Shown here piece by piece: positions 7,230 through 14,725 of a stretch of 23,899 nucleotides of DNA. A program made the translations under genes and the position numbers. How positions within the stretch are numbered: the stretch's first letter is position 1; each line of letters starts with the position of its first letter. The notes beneath the pieces were generated by a model. That model had not been told where the DNA came from. It saw nothing but the letters and a program-made list of their open reading frames with translations, and did no database searches. Origin of the DNA: Desulfovibrio sp. (GTDB lineage: Bacteria; Desulfobacterota; Desulfovibrionia; Desulfovibrionales; Desulfovibrionaceae). The stretch is from positions 1 to 23,899 of the forward strand of contig JAITDR010000223.1 in the NCBI GenBank assembly GCA_031282465.1, given 5' to 3'.

Positions 7230-7814
7230 CTACATATTGAGGATCTTACTATAAATTGACGATAGTACAACATTTTGTTTTTTATAAAAACTGAAAATAT
7301 GTTCATTGCTCTCAAAAGGTATACCTTGGGAATTATAAAAAGGAAGAGTAAGTTTGACAGCTTGATACAGATAATCTCTAGACGGCTCTAATACGTCACC
7401 TGGTCTGCTTAAAAGCGGATCTTCATCAAATGAACAACATTGAGAAGTGACTATATATCTCCTGCATGCTATTGGTCGCATTGGGTATACAATACAGCAA
7501 TTATCAATGTTGAAAAGGCATAGTTGATTATGTTGGTCAAAATTCTTGACAATCTGCAAATATTTATGTTTAGTCAGAATATTATCAACATAAAATTTTA
7601 TGCCGACAGATTCAATTACCGACAGAGGAATTTTTTGACGACAACAGACAGAGCAACCTTTATAACATGCCGGTTTTTTCTTTGACTGTGCAATAGATTC
7701 GGCAACGCTGAGATCAATGACGGCATAGCAATCCAGCAACAGATGCAACCACTGATAATTTTGTTCATAGCGAGGCATCTGTAGTCTGTATGGAGTACTA
7801 TCGACGTTCAACAT
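7230..7814 (-). CDS. YkgJ-type CxxCxxCC zinc/iron-cluster protein, AT-rich
   Basis: A 194-residue protein with the cysteine signature of the YkgJ/CxxCxxCC family: CYKGCSVCC (Cys50, 54, 57, 58), Cys99, CC at 106-107, YPMRPIACRRY (Cys117) and CC at 126-127. The family is thought to chelate zinc or iron. Its biochemical role is not settled, although some members relate to flagellin or protein modification. The gene is strikingly AT-rich, with many AAT, ATA and TTA-type codons, unlike every neighbour, which points to horizontal acquisition. The start ATG at 7814 lacks a clear binding site. The ATG at residue 13 is an alternative. It stands alone: the kinase gene ends 77 bases upstream and the SGNH gene starts 218 bases downstream. 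No integrase or repeats flank it. Confidence 0.8.
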   Translation of the reverse strand: MLNVDSTPYRLQMPRYEQNYQWLHLLLDCYAVIDLSVAESIAQSKKKPACYKGCSVCCRQKIPLSVIESVGIKFYVDNILTKHKYLQIVKNFDQHNQLCLFNIDNCCIVYPMRPIACRRYIVTSQCCSFDEDPLLSRPGDVLEPSRDYLYQAVKLTLPFYNSQGIPFESNEHIFSFYKKQNVVLSSIYSKILNM

Positions 7815-7890
7815 AAGGTCCGGCTATAGTAGTCGATGCAGAAAAAAGTCATGTTCGGCGGTGTCGGCATCGGTGAATGAACGGGCACCG

Positions 7891-10800
7891 TCATGCCGCG
7901 GCGTTCCTTCCGAACCGGGACAGCAGGATTTCCAGGAGTTTGTCCGCCTCCAGCGGTTTGGCCAGATGTCCGTTCATGCCCGAGGCAACCGCCCGGTCCA
8001 CGTCTTCCTTGAAGGCGTTGGCGGTCAGGGCGATGATCGGCACGGTGCGCGCGTCGTCCCGCGGCAGGGCGCGTATGGCCGCGGCGGCATCGTAGCCGTT
8101 CATGTGCGGCATCTGGATGTCCATAAAAATCACGTCGTACCGGCCGGGCGGCGACTGCCTGAATTTTTCCAGGGCGACGGCCCCGTCTTCGGCTTCTTCG
8201 ATAATCATGCCCGTATCGGACAACATGTCGATGACGATGACGCGGTTGACTTCCACATCATCCACCAGGAGCGCGCGTCGGCCGGCAAGAGACGTAATGT
8301 CGGAAACGACGGCTTCCGCCGCGTCGGTGCGGGTCGTGTCTTCTTTGAAAGATATCTCGAAGGAAAACACGCTGCCCCTGCCTTCCTCGCTCTCGACGGC
8401 GATGTCGCCGCCGAGCATGTTCACAATGCTTTTGCTGATGGAAAGACCGAGTCCCGTGCCGCCGAACTGCCGCGTGATATGGCCGCCGAGCTGCTCGAAG
8501 GGTTTGAAAAGCCTTTCCGTTTGCTCCGGGGCAATGCCGATGCCCGTATCGCGCACGGAGAAGTGTACGGTCGTCGTCCCGTCCGCACGACCCGTCTGTT
8601 TCACGGCAAACCAAATTTCCCCGCATTCGGGCGTGAACTTGACCGCATTGCCGAGCAGGTTGACCAGCACCTGGCGCAGACGCAGATGGTCGGCAATAAA
8701 GTACGCCGTTTCCAGACCTTGCTCATCGACGTGAAAGACGATGCCCTTCTCCCGGCAGCGCGGACTGATGATGCCCGTCACGCCCGAAATGAGCCTGGGC
8801 AGGTTGAAGGATTCCTCCGTCAGCTCAATCTTGCCGGCCTCAATTTTGGAAATGTCCAGAATATCGTTGAGCAGGCCCAGAAGATGCGCGGACGAGCTTT
8901 CAATCCGGTCCACATAACGCAGTATTTCCTCGTTGTCCGCCTCTTTGTCCTTCAGTTTGCGCTTGGTTATGTTGGTCAGACCGATGACGGCGTTCATGGG
9001 GGTTCTGATTTCATGGCTCATGCGGGCCAGGAAGGCACTTTTGGATTCGCTGGCGCGATTCGCGGCGGCGGCGGCCTTGCGAAGTTCGCGTCGGGTACGG
9101 CGCAGGCGGTTTTCCACGTTGACGCGTTGTGTCACGTCGCGGCCGACGCCGAGTAACCCCACCATTTTACCGATAGGATCGAAAAGCGGCGTTCTGACCA
9201 CGTCCAAGATTTCTTCGTGCCCGTCGGCAAATACGCAATGCTCTTCCGTGTACACCGGCCCGGCGCTTTCAAACGCCAACCTGTCGTTTTCGGCGATGGT
9301 CGAGGCCACCGACGCGGGCAGGCATTCCTGCGGCGTCCGGCCCCGGACGGCCCGCGCATCCGTGCCGAAAGCGGCGGCAAACCTGGGGTTCACGCCCAGA
9401 TAACGCCCCGCGATATCCTGATACCACATCAGGTCGGGCGACGCTTCAAAAACGGAAGAAAGCAAGGCGCGCTGCCGCTCGATGCGCTTCTGTTCCTCTA
9501 TCAGATCGGTCACATCGGCGACCGTGATGATCATCCCCGTACGCCGGCCTTCGTTGTCCGTCAGCCAGGTGGCGCTGCCGCGGCGGTAACGGCCCGAAGG
9601 CGGGTGGAAAAGCACCTCCGCTTCCGTGCCGTTCTCAAGGGCGGCGATGGGGCAGTACGGCGAATCTTTGGGGAAAATGCTGAACTGTTCGTAGGGCTTG
9701 CCGACGACGTGCGCCGGCTCCGACTCGTTGAAAAGGGCCAATGCCCCGGCATTGGCGTATTTTATGTTCCGGTCGAGGTCGACGATGCACATGGGGCCGT
9801 GCACGCTCTCCGCGACGGCGTCGGCCATATCGTCGAAGGAGTCGGCCAGCGCGCCCATTTCGTCCTTGATGACGGCGTTGAAGCGGAACTGCCGTTCGCC
9901 GGAGCGGAAACGCGAAATGCCCCGGATCATGCGCGTGATGCTCCCCGTAAAAGCGGATGCCAGCCGGACGGCAATCAGGACGACCGCCAGAATCATCAAC
10001 CCCGTGGACACGGTCAGACGCCGGGCCGTGTCGAGCAGATTCTCGCCTATGGCCCGGAATGTCGCCGTTGCCATGTCCTGCAGTTGCGCGTCGGTATCGG
10101 TGATGCGCTTGTGGATGACCTCCCGGGTCACCGCGGCCGGACGGTGAAAGTCTGCGAGTCCCGCTCCTACGGCGACAAAGCCGAACCCGCGCGGAGACTT
10201 CCCGTAATTGCCGGTGTAATAGGGAATGGCGGCGGCCGTGTTCAGTTTCCACAAGCCGCTCCAGAGAATGAGAAAGGAGCCGGAGCCGCCCCGGCTTGTG
10301 AGGTCGAACCAGCCCGTGCATTGGGGCGCGAAATTCAGATAGCGGCAGTCAAGACCGACGAGACCCCGTTCGGTAAGCTGCCGGGCCGGTTTTTTGCTGT
10401 TGGACTGAGCGTCGAAGGTCGGCACGTTTTTGACGAACTCGGCATAAGGCAGTCCCGATGCCTGCCATTCGTCGTAAATGCGGTCTTCCAGCCAGGGGAC
10501 CTGGGGGTCGCCCGTCGCCGGGTCAAAACCGGTTATGGAATGATGTCTGGGGTGAACGATGCTGCGTCCCTTGTAATCCCAAATGAAGGCGTAATTGCCT
10601 TCATAGGCGTCGGAAAGCTCCGTGTAACGCTCGGCCGTAGGCATGATGTGGTCCGTAAACTCCATGATATGGTCGTGGTCCAGAGCCATGGTTACATAGC
10701 CCGCGACCCTGCCCTTTTCGACTACGGGCACGCCCCAGCGTACAAGCCCCTTGAAACGCCTGCCCAGCGGATTTTCCCGCCCGGCGAAGGCCTGCTGTTC

Positions 10801-11640
10801 CGGTTCGTACGGCACGCCGCGCTTGGCGCAATTTTCGGGGGTATACATGCCGATAAGGTTGGTGCCGACGTATTCGCCGATGACGTCGGACACATAGATT
10901 TCGGCCGGCCCGAGTTTTTTCAGTTCATCGAAATAGGTTTCGGCGCCCGCATAGGTGTTGCGCCGGTCGGAGACGTCTTTCAGTTCTTTGGACATGCGTT
11001 CGGAAGTCGTCACCTTGATGCGTTCCCTGCCGTTCGGGTCGACAAAGGTGATTTCCAGATACAAAGGACGCGTCTCGTACTGGAAACGCTCGGGCGGGCG
11101 GTAGTGGAAACTGTGGTCGTTTTCCTCAATGCCGGAAATAACCTGCTCCGGCGCCGGGCCGGGATCCTCCCGCCGCCATGATTTGCCGTCGGGCGCGAGT
11201 TCCCGGCGGCCCGTGCGCACCAGCCGGCCTGTTTTGCCGAAAGCGAAACGGCGGTATACGGCCTCGTCGGGCTCCATGGAGGCGAGAAAACGCAGATCGT
11301 CGTCGCGCGCGTACAGAAACTTTGCCACCGCGAGCGCCGTATCCGTGCTCATGCGCTCAATTTCGTCCGTGGCGCGGCGGTCCAGCGCAACCATGGCGTC
11401 GCCGACGGCGATGTCGCCGCTCTCCGTCAGCGCTTTGACCGCCGTTGAGGAGATGTCGACGGTCCGCTTCTTGAGTTCCTCACCCAGCAGCCAGGCTTGG
11501 CGCCACGCCACCAGAGCGATGAAAATCAAGGGGATGACCTTGATGACTACAAAGAGCGATATGAGTTTGGCGCGCATACCCAAGCCGAGCGAGGCGAATA
11601 TGCGCTCAATCTTCATACGCAATGGTGATTCCCGAAACAT
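7891..11640 (-). CDS. hybrid sensor histidine kinase with Cache-like sensor, PAS domains and receiver
   Basis: A 1249-residue inner-membrane signalling protein. In order it has a first membrane segment (~24-47), a ~490-residue extracytoplasmic region of double-Cache style (~50-540), a second membrane segment (~541-564), a HAMP-like stretch (~565-610), two PAS domains (~608-715 and ~722-840) and a HisKA domain MSHEIRTP with His876. An ATPase domain follows with DTGIGIAP (1031-1038) and GGTGLGLSI (1060-1068), and the protein ends in a receiver with LLVDD (1124-1128), phospho-acceptor Asp1174 in FMDIQMP, Thr1206 and Lys1228. All key residues are present. No Hpt domain or partner response regulator lies in this window. 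The start may be ATG 11640 or 11616; neither has a convincing binding site. The ligand and output are unknown. It may act through a distant Hpt or regulator. Confidence 0.93.
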   Translation of the reverse strand: MFRESPLRMKIERIFASLGLGMRAKLISLFVVIKVIPLIFIALVAWRQAWLLGEELKKRTVDISSTAVKALTESGDIAVGDAMVALDRRATDEIERMSTDTALAVAKFLYARDDDLRFLASMEPDEAVYRRFAFGKTGRLVRTGRRELAPDGKSWRREDPGPAPEQVISGIEENDHSFHYRPPERFQYETRPLYLEITFVDPNGRERIKVTTSERMSKELKDVSDRRNTYAGAETYFDELKKLGPAEIYVSDVIGEYVGTNLIGMYTPENCAKRGVPYEPEQQAFAGRENPLGRRFKGLVRWGVPVVEKGRVAGYVTMALDHDHIMEFTDHIMPTAERYTELSDAYEGNYAFIWDYKGRSIVHPRHHSITGFDPATGDPQVPWLEDRIYDEWQASGLPYAEFVKNVPTFDAQSNSKKPARQLTERGLVGLDCRYLNFAPQCTGWFDLTSRGGSGSFLILWSGLWKLNTAAAIPYYTGNYGKSPRGFGFVAVGAGLADFHRPAAVTREVIHKRITDTDAQLQDMATATFRAIGENLLDTARRLTVSTGLMILAVVLIAVRLASAFTGSITRMIRGISRFRSGERQFRFNAVIKDEMGALADSFDDMADAVAESVHGPMCIVDLDRNIKYANAGALALFNESEPAHVVGKPYEQFSIFPKDSPYCPIAALENGTEAEVLFHPPSGRYRRGSATWLTDNEGRRTGMIITVADVTDLIEEQKRIERQRALLSSVFEASPDLMWYQDIAGRYLGVNPRFAAAFGTDARAVRGRTPQECLPASVASTIAENDRLAFESAGPVYTEEHCVFADGHEEILDVVRTPLFDPIGKMVGLLGVGRDVTQRVNVENRLRRTRRELRKAAAAANRASESKSAFLARMSHEIRTPMNAVIGLTNITKRKLKDKEADNEEILRYVDRIESSSAHLLGLLNDILDISKIEAGKIELTEESFNLPRLISGVTGIISPRCREKGIVFHVDEQGLETAYFIADHLRLRQVLVNLLGNAVKFTPECGEIWFAVKQTGRADGTTTVHFSVRDTGIGIAPEQTERLFKPFEQLGGHITRQFGGTGLGLSISKSIVNMLGGDIAVESEEGRGSVFSFEISFKEDTTRTDAAEAVVSDITSLAGRRALLVDDVEVNRVIVIDMLSDTGMIIEEAEDGAVALEKFRQSPPGRYDVIFMDIQMPHMNGYDAAAAIRALPRDDARTVPIIALTANAFKEDVDRAVASGMNGHLAKPLEADKLLEILLSRFGRNAAA

Positions 11641-11852
11641 GAATACGGTCGCAGAGTTCGTTTTTGCGGACGAATCAACCGTACCGCATGCTGCTCAGAG
11701 AATCAATCCGCTCCAAGCCCCCGGAACATTGCAGCTTGGCGGTTACCCGTCATGCGGTCTCAGTATCCGCGCTTGATCCGGCGTTTGACGACCCGAATAC
11801 GTTGCGCTTTGCAATTGCTGCAGCACGGGGAATCAGGCCTGCCGCCTTTGAG

Positions 11853-11907
11853 TTTACCGCAAAAAAAGGCCCCCCGCCCTTCCGAGAGGCCGTGGAAGGA
11901 CGGGGGA
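11853..11907 (-). terminator. intrinsic terminator copy A, ending the DUF3990 cassette
   Basis: In minus-strand RNA a 13-bp stem (left arm CCCCCGUCCUUCC, right arm GGAAGGGCGGGGG, one G-U pair) closes a 10-base loop and is followed by GCC and seven U's. On the plus strand the G-U pair becomes an A-C mismatch and the T-tract is absent, so it works leftward. It starts about 16 bases after the stop of the last cassette gene (11924). The whole element repeats at 13142-13195 with only one A fewer in the A-tract. Confidence 0.88.
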
Positions 11908-11923
11908 CGCTTACGATAAAAAA

Positions 11924-12136
11924 CTATTTCCCCAATGGTACAAGCGCGAGGTAGTCTTCAACTTCCCGCAAAACGCCCTGTTCCCCGGTGAGGTGAAACG
12001 GCTCGTAGCCGTCGCGCAGAAAACCCAGCACGTCGTACTCATCGTCGAGCTTGACGAATTCCTGCGGGGTGATTCCGTGCTTGCGTATATAAAGGTTCGA
12101 TATTTGTACTTGAAGATAGGTTTCAGGGTCGAGCAT
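11924..12136 (-). CDS. small acidic protein, DUF3791-like, cassette gene 3
   Basis: A 70-residue protein starting MLDPETYLQV. The ATG at 12136 has an excellent GGAGG six bases upstream, and the previous gene's stop ends one base before it, so the longer open frame is rejected. The pattern HGITPQEFVKLDDEYDVLGF followed by YEPFHLTGEQG and an acidic EVEDYL resembles small DUF3791-type proteins found beside DUF3990 genes (recalled, not searched). It has no catalytic motif, membrane segment or obvious DNA-binding motif. Within the cassette it could be an immunity or antitoxin partner of the DUF3990 protein, which is inference from gene size, charge and tight linkage. A terminator follows immediately. 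Confidence 0.75.
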   Translation of the reverse strand: MLDPETYLQVQISNLYIRKHGITPQEFVKLDDEYDVLGFLRDGYEPFHLTGEQGVLREVEDYLALVPLGK

Positions 12137-12137
12137 G

Positions 12138-12392
12138 TCACACCTCCGTCCATCGGTCCCAGTCGCCGCGCCGCTCTGCGTCATACATATCCAAAACGTA
12201 CTCGGCGCTCTCCAAGTACAGATACGATTCAGGGTCCAAGAGCAACCCGTAGGTCTGCGTCGACATCAGCGTTTTTATCGCTTCCGTCGGCGTGAGACCG
12301 TTGCGCCTTGCTATCATCTGCGCTACCCGCGTAGCGAGTATGTCTTGGCATAGCTCCACGCTCTTCTTCTCGTCCGTCATTGCAGCATCCAC
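12138..12392 (-). CDS. small acidic protein of unknown function, cassette gene 2
   Basis: An 84-residue protein from ATG 12392, which has AAGGAG six bases upstream and overlaps the end of the DUF3990 gene by 16 bases. Starting at the in-frame ATG 12380 would give an ATGA overlap and 80 residues; both are plausible. The core reads LCQDILATRVAQMIARRNGL then TPTEAIKTLMSTQTYGLLLD, a mostly helical, acidic protein ending in a Trp/Asp-rich tail. It shares LDPE[ST]YL with cassette gene 3, so the two may be distantly related or bind the same partner. I cannot name a function. Position and size suggest an antitoxin-like partner. Confidence 0.7.
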   Translation of the reverse strand: MDAAMTDEKKSVELCQDILATRVAQMIARRNGLTPTEAIKTLMSTQTYGLLLDPESYLYLESAEYVLDMYDAERRGDWDRWTEV

Positions 12393-12925
12393 CTCTCCTT
12401 TGGAACAAGCAAATCTGCGGCGCGCTGCGAGCCGAAATAAAACTGCCGGGGCAGGCGTTCAGGGTGTATACGGCTCAGGAAAAAATCTATTGCCTCTTCG
12501 CTGCCCACGTCGCCGTATTCGCCCGCCATATAGAGTTGCGCCGTCCGCGACGTCACATCGTCCGCCGTCGCGCCGATGACGATATCGTAGCTGTGCTGAG
12601 GTGTTTCATTCGTGCGATTGAGTACAACAAACCGCACCCATTCTTTGTCTGCGGTAGCAAAGCGTTTTACGTTGAACGATTCAAGTCTGCCTTCATCCAG
12701 TTCAAACGTATAGAGCCACGGCGTGACATCGCGGGTTATCCCGCGCCGCTTCAATCTGCGGAGCTCTATATCGCGGTTGCGGAGCGCCATATTGAACGCG
12801 CTCTCACGATTTTGCGTGGTGTAGAACCCTTGACCGAAATCTTTGAACGGTTTGCCGCGCGTCACATCTATCTTGGTGAAGTCATGGTTGGTGCCGTGGT
12901 AGAGGGTTATCGTGTTTTCGCCCAT
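12377..12925 (-). CDS. DUF3990 protein, ADP-ribosyltransferase-like, cassette gene 1
   Basis: A 182-residue protein. The N-terminal LYHGT (His10) and FGQGFYTT (Gly31-Tyr35) look like the first two NAD-pocket motifs of H-Y-[E/D/Q] ADP-ribosyltransferases. A late RQFYFGSQRAADLL (~160-173) is where the third motif is expected, with Gln161 the candidate third residue. DUF3990 assignment and ART fold are from memory of the family. Activity is unproven and the third residue is uncertain. ATG 12925 is chosen because GAGAGG lies about ten bases upstream; an in-frame TTG at 12949 would add eight residues. Two small genes follow with overlapping ends, giving a toxin-plus-partners layout. Terminator copy B at 13142-13195 separates it from the ftsZ operon, so it needs its own promoter, for which I see no convincing match. 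Confidence 0.8.
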   Translation of the reverse strand: MGENTITLYHGTNHDFTKIDVTRGKPFKDFGQGFYTTQNRESAFNMALRNRDIELRRLKRRGITRDVTPWLYTFELDEGRLESFNVKRFATADKEWVRFVVLNRTNETPQHSYDIVIGATADDVTSRTAQLYMAGEYGDVGSEEAIDFFLSRIHPERLPRQFYFGSQRAADLLVPKERWMLQ

Positions 12926-13011
12926 CCTAATCAATCCTCTCTGCAGCAATCAACGCTTGAAACAGTTCGCTCAACGGCGGGCAAAGCCCGGCTGGTCCTG
13001 CTTCGCGGCAA

Positions 13012-13030
13012 GGATTTGTGGAGCAAATCC
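13012..13030. repeat. perfect 7-bp hairpin upstream of the DUF3990 cassette
   Basis: GGATTTG-TGGAG-CAAATCC forms a perfect stem with a 5-base loop, about 90 bases upstream of the DUF3990 start. A second, shorter perfect hairpin CGGGC-AAA-GCCCG lies at 12978-12990. Both would be in the leader RNA if transcription starts further upstream. A role is not evident. Confidence 0.45.
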
Positions 13031-13049
13031 CCGAAACATTTTTGAAGGG

Positions 13050-13140
13050 TCCGGGATGAAGCCTCGACTACGCCGAAGGCATGCACAATCAAGAATAATA
13101 CAGGTTGTTAGCATGCGGGAGATGCGTATGTCATCCCGGA
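13050..13140. repeat. nested inverted repeat upstream of the DUF3990 cassette
   Basis: Outer arms TCCGGGATGA (13050-13059) and TCATCCCGGA (13131-13140) are perfect 10-bp inverted copies. Inside them, GCATGCACAA (13079-13088) pairs with TTGT-TA-GCATGC (13105-13116) apart from a two-base bulge. The right outer arm ends one base before terminator copy B. It could be an operator for the cassette, a small mobile-element remnant or a structured leader. Confidence 0.55.
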
Positions 13141-13141
13141 A

Positions 13142-13195
13142 TTTACCGCAAAAAAGGCCCCCCGCCCTTCCGAGAGGCCGTGGAAGGACGGGGGA
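13142..13195 (-). terminator. intrinsic terminator copy B, ending the dcw operon after ftsZ
   Basis: Same hairpin as copy A: a 13-bp stem with one G-U pair, an identical loop, then GCC and six U's on the minus strand. It lies 143 bases past the ftsZ stop and no gene is seen in between. Apart from one A in the A-tract, its 54 bases match 11853-11907, including the loop, which need not be conserved for function. The two copies are therefore recent duplicates or members of a genome repeat. Confidence 0.88.
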
Positions 13196-13338
13196 TTCCG
13201 TCGTGCGGACGCGGCTTTCAGGAAGCGCCGCGCATAGCGTCCGGCCGCGCCGCAACGCCCCGCGCTCAGGCGGGACGATTTGCCGGTCCCGGCACGCGCG
13301 CGGAGGACAACTCCCCCGCGCAGGCTTGCCCGGACCGA

Positions 13339-14661
13339 TCAGTTGGCTTGGGTATAGAGAAACGTGGGCGTTTCAAACTCGTCGTCCTCGCTGAAGATGA
13401 AGCTGTCCTCGCCGGGGCTGTGCAGGCCGCGCCGCTGCGGTCCGGCCGCCGCCTGCGGCGCGCGCACGGTGCGACCCCTGACCGCGTAAGCCGGGATATG
13501 CTCGCGTTCCCCAAGGGAAGTATCGCCGCCTTGCTCGTACTGTCTGAGAATCCTTTTCTGGAGTTCCGTGTCCACGGTGTCCAGACCTTCGGGCAGGCGG
13601 GTGATACGGCCCGACGCCTGCAGCGGCGCCGGCCCGACCGAGTTGCGGACCGGGGCCGAGATCGGGGACCGGGTGCCTGCGACCTCGCAGCCGCCCGCCC
13701 TGTCTATGCCCGTGGCAATGACCGTAATGCGTATTTCGTCGCCCATGGTCTCGTCTATGCAGGTGCCGAACTTGACGTTTACGTCCGCATGGGCGGACTC
13801 CTGCACGATGCCCGCCGCCTCGGCCACTTCATCCAGGCCGAGATTCTCATCGGCGGTGATGTTCAGAAGCACGTTGCGCGCCCCGCTTATGGACACGTCT
13901 TCGAGCAGCGGGCTGGCAATGGCCATGCGCGCCGCTTTTCCCGCCCTGTCTTCTCCCGAGGCCGTGCCCGCGCCCATCATGGCCAGACCGGAATCGCTCA
14001 TGACCGTTTTCACGTCGGCGAAATCCACGTTGATGAAGCCGGGGGTCATGATCAGGTCGGAGATACCCTGGACGGCGTTCAACAGCACCTCGTCGGCCTT
14101 TTTAAGCATTTCCACAAAGGTGGCTTTTTTGTGCGCTATGAGCATCAGGCGGTCGTTGGGTATGGTGATGAGGCTGTCCACGTATTTGCGGAATTCCTCA
14201 ATGCCGCTTTCCGCCGCCCGAAGGCGCGGAGGACCTTCAAACGAGAAGGGCTTGGTGACCACGCCCACGGTCAGGATGCCGAGTTCCTTGGCAATCTGCG
14301 CGATGACGGGGGCCGCGCCGGTGCCGGTGCCGCCGCCCATGCCCGCGGTGACGAAAATCATTTCCGCGCCCTCAATGCACTGCCGGATCTGCTCCGCGCT
14401 TTCACGGGCCGCCTCGCAGCCTATCTTGGGATTGGAACCCGCGCCGCGCCCCTTGGTGAGTTTGGCGCCGATCTGAATTTTCCGCCCGGCCAGGGATTTG
14501 TCCAAAGCCTGCAGGTCCGTGTTGGCGGCGATGAAACTGACGCCGCGCAACCCTGATTCCACCATGGTGTTGACGGCGTTGCCGCCGCCTCCGCCGACGC
14601 CGACGACCTTGATCACGGTCTGCTGTTCGTTGCCGTTGCCGTTGTTGATGATAAGTTCCAT
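13339..14661 (-). CDS. ftsZ: cell division protein FtsZ
   Basis: Tubulin-like GTPase of 440 residues that polymerises into the division ring at midcell. It shows the early glycine loop [11 protein letters not shown] (21-31), the tubulin signature GGGTGTGAA (109-117), and the synergy-loop NVDFADVK (211-218, Asp214) that completes the GTPase site of the next subunit. A variable linker follows from ~320, and the protein ends [12 protein letters not shown]. The final peptide keeps the Pro-Thr-Phe-Leu core used to bind FtsA but has Tyr where Arg is usual. The start ATG 14661 has AAGGAG seven bases upstream, and the longer open frame is rejected. It follows ftsA by 64 bases, is the last gene of the cluster, and is followed by terminator copy B. 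Confidence 0.98.
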   Translation of the reverse strand: MELIINNGNGNEQQTVIKVVGVGGGGGNAVNTMVESGLRGVSFIAANTDLQALDKSLAGRKIQIGAKLTKGRGAGSNPKIGCEAARESAEQIRQCIEGAEMIFVTAGMGGGTGTGAAPVIAQIAKELGILTVGVVTKPFSFEGPPRLRAAESGIEEFRKYVDSLITIPNDRLMLIAHKKATFVEMLKKADEVLLNAVQGISDLIMTPGFINVDFADVKTVMSDSGLAMMGAGTASGEDRAGKAARMAIASPLLEDVSISGARNVLLNITADENLGLDEVAEAAGIVQESAHADVNVKFGTCIDETMGDEIRITVIATGIDRAGGCEVAGTRSPISAPVRNSVGPAPLQASGRITRLPEGLDTVDTELQKRILRQYEQGGDTSLGEREHIPAYAVRGRTVRAPQAAAGPQRRGLHSPGEDSFIFSEDDEFETPTFLYTQAN

Positions 14662-14725
14662 TGTGCCTCTCCTTGCCTTTCCTTGCCGTTGCACCGGCTT
14701 GCGCTGCCGGTTCTGCCGGATATGC

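Noticed and set aside
7861..11181. Long plus-strand open frames (7861-9156 and 9217-11181) opposite the histidine kinase
   Set aside because: They mirror the kinase in GC-rich DNA and show no recognisable motif, while the minus-strand frame has every kinase and receiver signature.
11641..11852. Promoter for the kinase gene
   Set aside because: Only weak matches such as a TTGATT with a poor -10 were found; nothing strong enough to annotate.
11664..11954. Plus-strand open frame of 96 residues between the kinase and the cassette
   Set aside because: No ribosome site or known motif, and its 3' part reads through terminator copy A and into the last cassette gene.
12926..13195. CRISPR array or integron-type attachment site suggested by repeats near the cassette
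   Set aside because: Only one pair of terminator copies and one nested inverted repeat; no regularly spaced repeats, cas genes or integrase.
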